Program-made: the position numbers and the translations under genes | The notes under the pieces: model-generated | The model's input: only the letters and a program-made list of their open reading frames with translations | Told to the model about the DNA's origin: nothing | Database searches by the model: none | Shown here: in pieces, positions 1 to 8,740 of the stretch | Layout: every line of letters starts with the position of its first letter | Position numbering within the stretch: the stretch's first letter is position 1 | Assembly (NCBI RefSeq): GCF_011752975.1 | Contig: NZ_VWWP01000003.1 | Span: forward strand, 186,001-250,000 | DNA from: Chryseobacterium sp. Tr-659 | GTDB lineage: Bacteria; Bacteroidota; Bacteroidia; Flavobacteriales; Weeksellaceae | Length of the DNA: 64,000 nt | Direction: 5' to 3'

Positions 1-803
1 ACTTTTCCATATTTCTCAGTTAGAAAATCAACTTTATTACGGGAAGATCTTTGCAGGCTGAAATGAAGCAGTTCATCTTTAAAAACACCTGCTATCTGTT
101 TTTTAAGTTCTTTGGAATCTCCATCTAAAGTTAATAGCCCGAATTCTGAGAAAAGACGATTAACGAGAGTTTTTATTGCTTCTGTTAAGGTATTACCGGC
201 TTTATAAGCTTCTTTCATCATTAAGATCAGTTCTGTCCCGAAAACAGAGTCTTTGAATTCTTTTTCAAATTCTGAAATGAAATAGGTATCTGTGATCTCA
301 ATTCTTCCTACCGGACCTCCTGATTTTTCATGGGTTTCATAGTAATTATTTTCAGTTTTGAAATGATTGATCTCTGCAAAATCATGATCTTCCGAAGCCA
401 TCCAATATACCGGAACGAAATTAAATTCAGGAAAATGCTCTTTCAGATAGGTACATGTCTTTATAGTCTGAAGTATTTTATAGACAAAGAAGACAGGCCC
501 TGAGAAAAGATTCAGCTGATGTCCGGTTGTAATGGTAAACGTATTGGGCAGTTTAAGATGCTCCAGATTTTCTTTCTGTTTTGATGATATATCAAAACCT
601 GAAAGCTGCTTTTCAAACACTTCGTACAAAATATTTCTCTGCTCCAGTGTAAAAGAATCTTTTTTCAGGTGAATCTGCTTACTGAAATGATCTATGGAAA
701 ATGTATTATTTTCAAAACCCTCAATCTCCTGGTTCAAAAAGTCTTTCACCAACTGAGGAATGCTTTCTATATCGTTAAATGATATTTTATTAATTGTTTT
801 CAA
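1..803 (-). CDS. bshC: BshC, bacillithiol biosynthesis cysteine-adding enzyme (partial, 3' end outside window)
   Basis: BshC adds cysteine to glucosaminyl-malate, the last step of bacillithiol synthesis in the cytoplasm. I translated this frame directly: it has no ATG near its start and opens with TTG at 803-801 (MKTINKISFNDIES...). After the stop of the upstream porin gene, TTG is the only usual start codon in frame. Family-typical blocks are visible: TGHQLNLFSGPVFFVYK around residues 97-113, then PVYWMASEDHDFAEI, then SGGPVGRIE. About 267 residues of a protein usually near 530 are present; the rest lies to the left of base 1. It starts 12 bases after the porin stop, so the two are probably co-transcribed. 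Confidence 0.9.
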   Translation of the reverse strand, partial: MKTINKISFNDIESIPQLVKDFLNQEIEGFENNTFSIDHFSKQIHLKKDSFTLEQRNILYEVFEKQLSGFDISSKQKENLEHLKLPNTFTITTGHQLNLFSGPVFFVYKILQTIKTCTYLKEHFPEFNFVPVYWMASEDHDFAEINHFKTENNYYETHEKSGGPVGRIEITDTYFISEFEKEFKDSVFGTELILMMKEAYKAGNTLTEAIKTLVNRLFSEFGLLTLDGDSKELKKQIAGVFKDELLHFSLQRSSRNKVDFLTEKYGK

Positions 804-815
804 CCTGTATAGTTT

Positions 816-2753
816 TTAGTTGAACAAATACCACACAATCCCGATATTCAATCTGAAATCATACACCGGATAATGTGGAAATGCATATGCTTTGTTATTG
901 GAAATAACAGTTCCTATCTGCTGACCTTCTATGAAAAAGAACATTTTTTTCACTTTCATATTGATATAGATATCTGCGATAGGCTGCCCTCCAATTGAAA
1001 ATGAGCTTGCATTAGGAAGAATATATTCGTTAAGAACAGGGAAATAATCTCTTGATGCAAACTTAGAGAAATAATAGACTTTAACTCCTGCCTGAATTTC
1101 TGCTGCTTTTTTGAATGCCTGTGTCTGATAGAAGAAATTGGCCCTACCAATAAAACTTGGTAAAGGAAGCAATTCTTTATTCGTCATGGTATTTTGGAAA
1201 TGCAGTCTGGTATTCAGGTGGAATTTATTAAAACTGAAGGTAGCGTCACCTCCTACCTGGGAGATATTTACAGAATTATTACTTTGATTCGGGTTTCCGT
1301 TACTATCAAAATAAGTATAGTTATCAATTCTGAAATAATTGGCGAAAAGTTCTGTTTTAAACCATTTCAGATTAATACTTCCTCCTACTTCCATTACGGA
1401 TTGATTTTTTGCATCCTGAAGATAATAATTGAAGTTGTTGTACACGGAAGTATTCAACAAATAATTAAATGAAGGATATGCACTCTGGAAATTAACCTTG
1501 GCATTAACAAAATAATCTTTGATGGGCTCAAATTTCAGATTATTGGTAGTCTTAAGATAGCTTTTAAACTGGCTTCCGTTTGAGAATTCAAGGAATGAAT
1601 TCAATTGAACTTTATCCCAAAGTTTTACCTGCAGATTTCCTACGGCCCCAATTCTGTTTTCCTTGAGCTCTCCTGGGAAAGGGATTCCGTTAAGAGCCAC
1701 AATATCTCTTATACCGAATTTGATCATCTGATAGCGTACTCCTGCATCCAGCTTGAATTTCTCATTATTAAAAATCAAACTTACTGTATTGCTTAAATTA
1801 TCTGAATATTTTTTTGTTGTCAGTGGAAAACCATTAACTAAGTCTGTAGGCGCATTATACCAATAAGTTTCCAGCGCTCCCTGATTATAATAGTATTTAT
1901 TTCCCTGATGAGAAATGATGTGCCTTATGCTGAAAGGGAATTTCTCTGAATTGAATGGCGTAAACTGCTGGCTTAAATAATATCTTCTATAAGAAAACTG
2001 TGAACTGGTAGATGCCAGATTTACCTGAGCATTCTGTCTGTTACTATAATTGCTGTCTCCACTTTGAAACAGGTTATCTTCAGTGATACCACCACTTTCC
2101 TGGTTGTTTACATTCTGATGAAGATAATGGGCAAAAATTTCATAATTCCCGCTTTTTGAAACATAATGTCCGGAAAAAATAGTATTGTTATTAGCTGCCA
2201 GTGAGTTTCTGTAAAGTCCCTGAGAACGTAGTCCCATATATTCAAGAGCAAAATTAAATCTCTTCCCGATATTCTGGGTGTATGTAGATCTTAAAGCGGC
2301 ACCATTTCGCATCGCATTATGATAAACGAATGTAGCAGTAGGGGTTTTTACATCATAATATTTTACATCATTGGCTCCAATAATCATGTAAGATTTATTA
2401 GACGGCAGCAAGGAAAGATTTTCCTCTGCATTTACTTCAAATACAAGTGGATTGAATCCTGAACCGATATTGGCAGGCTGTACTCTTCCGAAGTTATCTT
2501 TATTATTCTGTTGTGAGAAGATATAGGTTTTATCAAAAGTCATTACGGTATCAAAAACTTTCTTTTCTGAAAACTGTGTCTGATACTGGTAATCTTCAAT
2601 AGTGGGTTTAAAAATTTTCAGGGAATCTTTTTTCCCAGAGTCTATAACAAGTGTGTCTTCCGGTTTTTGCTGAAGTTTCGTATCTGCTTTATTAACAACC
2701 TGAGCGTTGGCTACAAAACTTAAAGAGAAGAGTATGAAAAGGATGTACTTCAT
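816..2753 (-). CDS. Putative outer-membrane porin (Bacteroidota Porin_10-like)
   Basis: A 645-residue protein with a cleavable signal peptide (MKYILFILFSLSFVANAQ, cut after Ala) followed by long alternating aromatic/polar stretches typical of a beta-barrel. The last residues, ending in W-Y-L-F-N, fit the aromatic C-terminal signature of barrel strands. It resembles the family annotated only as putative porin in Flavobacteria, and its length fits. Substrate is unknown. It has a candidate promoter directly upstream and is followed after 12 bases by bshC. The family call is from overall pattern, not from a profile search. Confidence 0.72.
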   Translation of the reverse strand: MKYILFILFSLSFVANAQVVNKADTKLQQKPEDTLVIDSGKKDSLKIFKPTIEDYQYQTQFSEKKVFDTVMTFDKTYIFSQQNNKDNFGRVQPANIGSGFNPLVFEVNAEENLSLLPSNKSYMIIGANDVKYYDVKTPTATFVYHNAMRNGAALRSTYTQNIGKRFNFALEYMGLRSQGLYRNSLAANNNTIFSGHYVSKSGNYEIFAHYLHQNVNNQESGGITEDNLFQSGDSNYSNRQNAQVNLASTSSQFSYRRYYLSQQFTPFNSEKFPFSIRHIISHQGNKYYYNQGALETYWYNAPTDLVNGFPLTTKKYSDNLSNTVSLIFNNEKFKLDAGVRYQMIKFGIRDIVALNGIPFPGELKENRIGAVGNLQVKLWDKVQLNSFLEFSNGSQFKSYLKTTNNLKFEPIKDYFVNAKVNFQSAYPSFNYLLNTSVYNNFNYYLQDAKNQSVMEVGGSINLKWFKTELFANYFRIDNYTYFDSNGNPNQSNNSVNISQVGGDATFSFNKFHLNTRLHFQNTMTNKELLPLPSFIGRANFFYQTQAFKKAAEIQAGVKVYYFSKFASRDYFPVLNEYILPNASSFSIGGQPIADIYINMKVKKMFFFIEGQQIGTVISNNKAYAFPHYPVYDFRLNIGIVWYLFN

Positions 2754-2770
2754 TATTCATTATTGTACAG

Positions 2771-2778
2771 CAAAAATA
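2771..2778 (-). promoter_or_regulatory. Candidate -7 box for the porin-bshC unit
   Basis: The minus strand reads TATTTTTG, an exact match to the flavobacterial -7 consensus TAnnTTTG, 17 bases before the ATG. A TTG lies about 15 bases further upstream, a little closer than the usual 17-23. That region also contains the U-run of the neighbouring terminator, so the -33 part is uncertain. Confidence 0.45.
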
Positions 2779-2794
2779 AGAAATAAAAGAACAC

Positions 2795-2825
2795 AAAAAA
2801 CCCCACAAGATGTGGGGTTTTTTTA
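2795..2825 (-). terminator. Rho-independent terminator after the susC-susD-lipoprotein operon
   Basis: Perfect stem AACCCCACA / TGTGGGGTT with a 3-base loop (AGA), flanked by A-runs and T-runs on both sides. It lies 20 bases after the stop of the lipoprotein gene and before the porin promoter, so it separates two transcription units. Confidence 0.85.
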
Positions 2826-2844
2826 TATCAATAGGGTAATTGAA

Positions 2845-3654
2845 TTATTGACCTACAAAATATTCTTCCTGATCTCCGTAGCTACCTACACCAGGGATAG
2901 AATAAGTGATGAATAATGTTAACTCTCTGGTACAAGGATTAAAGCTTGATTTTTGAGCAGTTGAAGTTTGTCCCCAGATATATCCTTTGTATTGTGCAAT
3001 ATATTCTCCAGTATTAGTTGAAGGCATACTTACCACAAAAGTTTTAGGGTTATACGTCAAAATCATATCTTTTTGCGTTGTACTGTTCATAAAGAAGTTT
3101 TTAATAACTAATTTATTACCAGGAAGTTCTTGAATAACAAAATTATCCGGATTTTGAAGCCATCCTTCATATTCAAAATTACCTGAACCTAAGAATACAG
3201 ACATTGAACATGTTAATGACATTTTCAATTGAAAAGCCTGATAATCCAAATTATTTTGTAATGTAGATGATTTTATTGTAAAATTAGCGATTTTACCTGT
3301 TTCAAGAGCTGAAGCTCTGAAAATTCTAACTTTAAATACTCCTCTTGCCGTACCATTCTGGATAATTCCTTTCCCTCCATTCAAAATTTCAAAATCAACA
3401 CCTTTTACAGCGGTAGAATTTGTAGGATTGAACACAAGCTCAGCATTAGGATCTCCATCTACATTCTGAACTGTTCCAAAATCCAGGTCATAATCATTAT
3501 AATCCTGATCTTTAAATACAAAAGCCTGATCTGAATTAGTTATAAAGTGAACAAAAGCATCTCCGTGGTAGTTCATTTCTTCACTAGGAGAACATGCCGT
3601 ACCTATAATTGACGTAGCAAATAATATACTGAATAAATATAATATACGTTTCAT
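2845..3654 (-). CDS. Lipoprotein of a SusC/SusD locus, Calx-beta-like
   Basis: 269 residues with a lipoprotein signal (hydrophobic stretch ending S-I-I-G-T-A-C, lipidated Cys at residue 21). The middle contains the phrase NSTAVKGVDFEILNGG and related beta-rich text, which resembles Calx-beta-type segments found in surface lipoproteins of Bacteroidota. It is the third gene of the susC-susD operon, 19 bases after susD, the position usually held by a surface lipoprotein that helps capture the substrate. No enzyme motif was seen. The specific family is not certain. Confidence 0.65.
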   Translation of the reverse strand: MKRILYLFSILFATSIIGTACSPSEEMNYHGDAFVHFITNSDQAFVFKDQDYNDYDLDFGTVQNVDGDPNAELVFNPTNSTAVKGVDFEILNGGKGIIQNGTARGVFKVRIFRASALETGKIANFTIKSSTLQNNLDYQAFQLKMSLTCSMSVFLGSGNFEYEGWLQNPDNFVIQELPGNKLVIKNFFMNSTTQKDMILTYNPKTFVVSMPSTNTGEYIAQYKGYIWGQTSTAQKSSFNPCTRELTLFITYSIPGVGSYGDQEEYFVGQ

Positions 3655-3673
3655 TTTCTAAATATTTATAAGA

Positions 3674-5200
3674 TTAATATCCAGGATTTTGTGCAATTCC
3701 CGGGTTACCGTTTAGTTCAGATGAAGGAATTGGAAGTGTCCATCTATAATCAGTTAGGCTTAAAGTAAGAGGTGTTCCTGTAAGGAAATCATCTGTAGCG
3801 TTTCTGTCGATACTTACACCTGCTTCAGCACCAAGTCTCTTTAAGTCAATAAATCTATGTCCTTCAAAAGAAAGCTCAATTCTTCTTTCTCTTAAGATAT
3901 CAACAAAAGCAGCAGCTGCAGTTCCGTATGTTGGAAGAGTTGTTGTACCAGTCCATTTTCTTGCATCTCGTATTTGCTTTACATATGAAGCTGCAGTTGG
4001 AAGGTCATTTGCTCTCACTGCACATTCAGCAAGGATAAGATACATTTCAGAAATTCTGAAAATTTTGATATCATTCTTAAGCGGAGTAGCATTTTTACCA
4101 GGATACTTATCAATAACATAGTTTTGTTTAGTAGCATCACTTGTTGGATCTACATAAGCGTACTTTCTAATGTCATTAGATGTATATCCATAAGTGTTAT
4201 ACAGGTTAATTCCTGTCACCCACCAAGGAGAACCACTTATTGACGTGTTATTTGTTGTATACATACCAGCTATGTTACCTCCAAGACCAACAGACGGTCT
4301 GCTTAACTTGAAGATATTTTCTCCGATGATATCATCAAACAACATCTTTCTATATGGGCTAGGTGTAGTACTCTGTGTGTAGAATGTATTATTCCAAGCT
4401 GTTGAACCTACAGTTCCTGTTGGTATTGGTGCTGCAAGTGTTAATGCAAGGCCGCTACCTGTAACAGCTGCTTGTGCATATTGCTTTGCTAAAGTATAAT
4501 TTCCTCTGTATAAGTACATTCTTGCTCTTAAAGCACTTACTACGTTTTTGTTGATAAAATAAGGAGCCGGGTGATTTGCTGCAGCTGTTGCATTTAAGTT
4601 TGTATCAGCATATGCTAAATCAGCCTCAACAAAATTCCAGATATCTGAGTTTTTAACTCTTGGAAGTTTTGTTTCAAAAGGGTAGATCTTGTCTGCCAAG
4701 ATAACCCCCAATGCATTATCATTCTTCAAATCTGTAGAATAATAAGTCATTAAGTTAAGATAAGCAAATGCTCTCAAAACTCTTGCTTCTGCAAGGGTAT
4801 TATTATATAACGCAACATCAGTAGTACTTGCAGGAGTAATCAAAGCTGATTTATCAATTAACTGATTCACTCTGTTAATCAATAGATATTGTCCGCTCCA
4901 GATACCTTCAACAAAAGGGTCATTTGGAATGATAACAAATCTGAAAGTACTTTGATCCTGTCCAGCATTAGCAGGTCCTACTTTTAACTCATCAGTAAAT
5001 AAAGAACTGAATTTTATCTGGCTTGTAATATCTGCACTTGTATACACAGATCCTACTAAGAACTTCTCTAAATCCGAAGCTGTTTGAAAAGCTTGCTGAT
5101 CTTGTGCTTCACCAGCCTGTCGTATATCAAGAGCATCATTACAAGAATATACCAACAGTGATGCAGCAGCAACTAAAATATATTTTTTAACCTTTTTCAT
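3674..5200 (-). CDS. SusD/RagB-family nutrient-binding outer-membrane lipoprotein
   Basis: 508 residues. Lipoprotein signal MKKVKKYILVAAASLLVYSC (Cys20). Typical SusD features follow: N-terminal helical repeats rich in A/L/R (LAEARVLRAFAYLNL, near residue 140), then RISEMYLILAECAVRAND and the C-terminal RERRIELSFEGHRFIDLKR block seen across the family. SusD acts as the lid of the SusC transporter and binds the substrate at the cell surface. It follows susC by 29 bases. The ligand cannot be predicted because no degradative enzyme lies next to it. Confidence 0.93.
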   Translation of the reverse strand: MKKVKKYILVAAASLLVYSCNDALDIRQAGEAQDQQAFQTASDLEKFLVGSVYTSADITSQIKFSSLFTDELKVGPANAGQDQSTFRFVIIPNDPFVEGIWSGQYLLINRVNQLIDKSALITPASTTDVALYNNTLAEARVLRAFAYLNLMTYYSTDLKNDNALGVILADKIYPFETKLPRVKNSDIWNFVEADLAYADTNLNATAAANHPAPYFINKNVVSALRARMYLYRGNYTLAKQYAQAAVTGSGLALTLAAPIPTGTVGSTAWNNTFYTQSTTPSPYRKMLFDDIIGENIFKLSRPSVGLGGNIAGMYTTNNTSISGSPWWVTGINLYNTYGYTSNDIRKYAYVDPTSDATKQNYVIDKYPGKNATPLKNDIKIFRISEMYLILAECAVRANDLPTAASYVKQIRDARKWTGTTTLPTYGTAAAAFVDILRERRIELSFEGHRFIDLKRLGAEAGVSIDRNATDDFLTGTPLTLSLTDYRWTLPIPSSELNGNPGIAQNPGY

Positions 5201-5229
5201 TTTATAAATTTTCTAAATAAGTTTAATCA

Positions 5230-8142
5230 TTAAAAATCAAGAGTTGCTCCTATTGAAAATGTTTTCAGGTTAGGATAAACTGATGTAGAATATGCGAATG
5301 TTGGTTCTGGATCATATCCTTTCCATTTCGTAAATGTAAACAAGTTTTCTCCTGACAAGAATACTTTAGCACTCTTAATAAATACTGAATTCCCTAATAA
5401 GTTCTTAGGTATGTTATACCCTAATGTAATTGTTTTTAATCTAATAAATGAAGCATCTTTTAAGTATCTGTCTGAATTATCTGCAAGAGATTTATTAGTC
5501 GCGTTAAAAGATGGAATATTAGTATCCATATTTGTAGGAGTCCAAGCATTTAACAAGTCTGAACTCACGTTAAAGTTACCTGCTGATGAGCTATCATACA
5601 CATAAGTCAGCTGGTTATCCCACTTCCATACATCTGCCTGATAAGAGAAGTGAGCATCTAGGAATACTCCTTTATATTCTGCATTCAGACCAAAACCTCC
5701 AGACCATTTTGGCAAGTAGCTTTTTCCTGTTTTAAGCTGATCTGATACTGCATTTGGATTCTCAGTTACACGTCCGTCTTTATCATAAAATAACATGTTT
5801 CCGTTATCTTTATTTACACCGGCATAGCTGATCAAATACCATTCTCCAAGCATTCCTCCTGTAACGTTTCTTAAATCACCTGCTGAATCATCTTTTGCAA
5901 GGCTTAAGAATTTACTCTTATTGTATGCTGAGTTAGCATAGATTGAAAGTTTTACATCTTGTTTGTTGATAATATTATATCTTAATAATACTTCAATCCC
6001 TCTATTCTGTAATTTACCGTTGTTGTAGTTAATAGTAGATTGTCCATTGATATTCGAAATAGGTAAACTGTTGAATAATTTATCTGTTCTCTTATCATAA
6101 ACATCAATAGATCCCTCTAATTTTCTGTTTAACAATCTAAAATCAAGACCTAAGTCTAACTGACCAATAACTTCCCACTGAATTCCAGGGTTTTGAAGTC
6201 CACTTGGATACAATGCTCCTTGTTGGATATCATATCCTGCAGATTGTGTAATGAAAGGTCTAACGATATTTGACGCCGGAAGTAGCGGGTTAGCTCCATA
6301 AGCAGCAGCAATGATGTTCTGGTTACCGTTGGTACCGTAAGAACCTCTAAGCTTTAACATATCGAAAGTAGATCCTTCCATAAAGCTTTCTTTGTCGATA
6401 TTCCATCTACCTGCAACACTCCAGAAAGTAGCCCATTGGTTGTCTCCTGTAAATCTATAACTTCCGTCTCTTCTTACTACCCCACTCACACCATATTTGC
6501 TGTCATAGTCATAATCTACAGTAGCAAAATAAGCTAATGTTCCTGCCTTGATCTTAGATGCAGAAATTGTTGGTACATAATAAACGATTGGAGGCAAGGT
6601 TCCATTAGGGAAATACGCTGGTGGAACATATCCGGTTCCTGCACCAAACTGCCATGTTAACGGATATAATCCATTCTGAGTTTGTGAAGAAGCATTATAA
6701 TGAGACTTCATGTAATCTAAATACACTGCTGCATCTAAAGTATGCTTCTCATTAAATGTTTTATGGTATGCTAAACTCGTTACTGAGTTGAAAGTAAAGT
6801 CATTTTCTTTGGTAATTCTTTCAATACCTCCAAATGGATTTGGATTGGCAGTAGTAGCAGATCCTTTAGCAACAACAATTCCTAAATATGAATAGGGTGC
6901 TCTTGCAAACATTCTTTCTGAATATTTGTAATCAACCCCTGATTTATTTGAAACTGTTAAATCGTCTGTAAGTTTATATGATGCAGCGAAGTTAGCTACA
7001 ATACTTGTTTCATTTAATTGGTTAGGAAGAGTACCTCTTAAGATATCCTGTAGAACCCAAACACTGTTTCCACCTCCTGTTGCAGATCCGATAGCATCAT
7101 ATAAAGCCTGCCCAGTCATATATTTATTTGACTGCATTGTAGGCAATGCTGTAATACCTGTAAGCAAAGGGTTTTGGATAACGTTAGATGAAATTCCACT
7201 GTTCGTTTCTTCGTCTAACTGATGTCTTTTAGAGTACCCAATACCAATATTTGAGTTATAAGTAAATCTTCCGTTACTTGATTTTCCGTTCAGGTTATTT
7301 CTTAAAGTAAATCTCTTGAAATCAGTAGTTGGAACAGTACCTGTTTGCTCCATATAACCGATAGAAGTATAGTTATTTACGTTCTGAGCTCCGAAAGACA
7401 TTCCAAGGTCATGAGTTTGCGTAAACCCTGTTCTGAATAACTCTTTACTCCAATTCGTATCAGGACCTGAATAAGCGGCAATCTGATCAAGAGACATTTG
7501 AGAACCTAATCCTTGGCCTAACCTGTTCTGGATTGTCAAAAGCTCTTTGGCATTGGCCATATTATAGTGCGTTTTCGGCAATAATCCTATACCTGTAGTT
7601 CCGGTATAAGTTAAAGCAAAACGATTGGTTCCATATTTACCTTGTTTCGTTCTAATAACGATAACTCCATTTCCCCCTCTGTTACCATAAATTGAAGTTG
7701 CAGCCGCATCTTTCAAAATAGATATCGATTCAATATCATTGGTATTCAAGTTTCTAAATTGCGTGGAATTCGAAATCATTCCATCAATTACATATAGAGG
7801 ATCTGAACTCGCACTAATTGAGCTAACTCCTCTAATAATCACGTCAATCTTTGCAGAACCCGGAGAACCAGAAGCAGAGTTAATCGTCAAACCCGGAGCC
7901 TCTCCTTGAAGAGAGTTCAGGAAAGAAACGTTAGGTCTGTTCTCAAGTTTTTCTGCAGTTACTGTAGTAGAAGCAGTAACGTCTTTTGGTTTAGTTTGTG
8001 TTTTATTATACCCTAATACAACTACCTCATCAATCTGTTTAGTATTCTTTGTAGAGTCATTTGCCGCTTTATTTTGAGCAAATACAGCATGGCCTGTAAA
8101 AAACAGTACCCCAGCTGTTAATACACGTAGTTTAACATTCAT
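5230..8142 (-). CDS. SusC/RagA-family TonB-linked outer-membrane transporter
   Basis: 970 residues. Signal peptide (cut after AVFA), then a TonB box-like segment (IDEVVVLGY, about residues 36-44), a plug domain with the SusC hallmarks LYVIDGM and SILKDAAATSIYGNRGGNGVI, and a long beta-barrel ending ...FSIGATLDF (terminal Phe). Mature sequence begins almost directly at the TonB box: the carboxypeptidase-regulatory-like domain found at the N-terminus of many SusC proteins is absent. It imports a substrate, with SusD, using TonB energy. First gene of a three-gene operon with a good promoter 29 bases upstream. No nearby sigma/anti-sigma or hydrolase genes point to a substrate. Confidence 0.95.
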   Translation of the reverse strand: MNVKLRVLTAGVLFFTGHAVFAQNKAANDSTKNTKQIDEVVVLGYNKTQTKPKDVTASTTVTAEKLENRPNVSFLNSLQGEAPGLTINSASGSPGSAKIDVIIRGVSSISASSDPLYVIDGMISNSTQFRNLNTNDIESISILKDAAATSIYGNRGGNGVIVIRTKQGKYGTNRFALTYTGTTGIGLLPKTHYNMANAKELLTIQNRLGQGLGSQMSLDQIAAYSGPDTNWSKELFRTGFTQTHDLGMSFGAQNVNNYTSIGYMEQTGTVPTTDFKRFTLRNNLNGKSSNGRFTYNSNIGIGYSKRHQLDEETNSGISSNVIQNPLLTGITALPTMQSNKYMTGQALYDAIGSATGGGNSVWVLQDILRGTLPNQLNETSIVANFAASYKLTDDLTVSNKSGVDYKYSERMFARAPYSYLGIVVAKGSATTANPNPFGGIERITKENDFTFNSVTSLAYHKTFNEKHTLDAAVYLDYMKSHYNASSQTQNGLYPLTWQFGAGTGYVPPAYFPNGTLPPIVYYVPTISASKIKAGTLAYFATVDYDYDSKYGVSGVVRRDGSYRFTGDNQWATFWSVAGRWNIDKESFMEGSTFDMLKLRGSYGTNGNQNIIAAAYGANPLLPASNIVRPFITQSAGYDIQQGALYPSGLQNPGIQWEVIGQLDLGLDFRLLNRKLEGSIDVYDKRTDKLFNSLPISNINGQSTINYNNGKLQNRGIEVLLRYNIINKQDVKLSIYANSAYNKSKFLSLAKDDSAGDLRNVTGGMLGEWYLISYAGVNKDNGNMLFYDKDGRVTENPNAVSDQLKTGKSYLPKWSGGFGLNAEYKGVFLDAHFSYQADVWKWDNQLTYVYDSSSAGNFNVSSDLLNAWTPTNMDTNIPSFNATNKSLADNSDRYLKDASFIRLKTITLGYNIPKNLLGNSVFIKSAKVFLSGENLFTFTKWKGYDPEPTFAYSTSVYPNLKTFSIGATLDF

Positions 8143-8170
8143 ATTAACAAATTTTAATATATTTTAGCGA

Positions 8171-8202
8171 CAAATATGTTAATAAATATTAACACTAGCA
8201 AA
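8171..8202 (-). promoter_or_regulatory. Promoter of the susC-susD operon
   Basis: On the minus strand, TTTG (8202-8199) is followed after 20 bases by CATATTTG (8178-8171), one mismatch from TAnnTTTG. Spacing fits the flavobacterial -33/-7 promoter (17-23 bases). It would give a leader of roughly 25 bases before the susC ATG. Confidence 0.6.
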
Positions 8203-8691
8203 TTTTTAACTTAAACAAATAAGTACTTTTTTAACAATAAACAACTGTTTAAGCTTAAATTATAAATATATCGTAATTTTTAACGAATAGAAAAGCTTAA
8301 AATTCACCATAAAATACAAAATACACACTTTTGACAATCAATTTGTAAATGAATATTTTTTTATTTATAATCATTCTAAACTAAAATATTTGATAAATTT
8401 CCTTTTTCACGTAATATTTTACTATAAAAAAAGCCAAATTCAACTATTTAATCCACAAATTCAAGACCTTAGGATAAAAACGAAAACAAAATCCATCAAC
8501 AAAAAACTACAAAACAAGTCAAAAAATTATCTCACCCTTATTAGAAAAAAATAATAAAATCCTATAAAAAGTGTTTAAAATGAAGAATAAAATATATTAT
8601 CCTATTCATGTGAAAAAAACAAGCAATATGAAAATTATCAATCTATATCAGGAATTTAATTAATAAAAGACATTCCCTGGAATAAAGACAT
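8203..8691. other. AT-rich intergenic stretch between infB terminator and susC promoter
   Basis: About 490 bases of very AT-rich sequence with stop codons in all frames. I see no gene, tRNA, strong hairpin or tandem repeat in it. Confidence 0.6.
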
Positions 8692-8724
8692 AAAAAAAGT
8701 GCCCTCTGTTGAGAGGGCACTTTT
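8692..8724 (-). terminator. Rho-independent terminator of the rimP-nusA-infB operon
   Basis: Perfect 12-13 bp stem AAAAGTGCCCTCT / AGAGGGCACTTTT with a 4-base loop, followed on the minus strand by a U-run. It lies 17 bases after the infB stop. Confidence 0.92.
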
Positions 8725-8740
8725 ATATTAAATTAAGATA

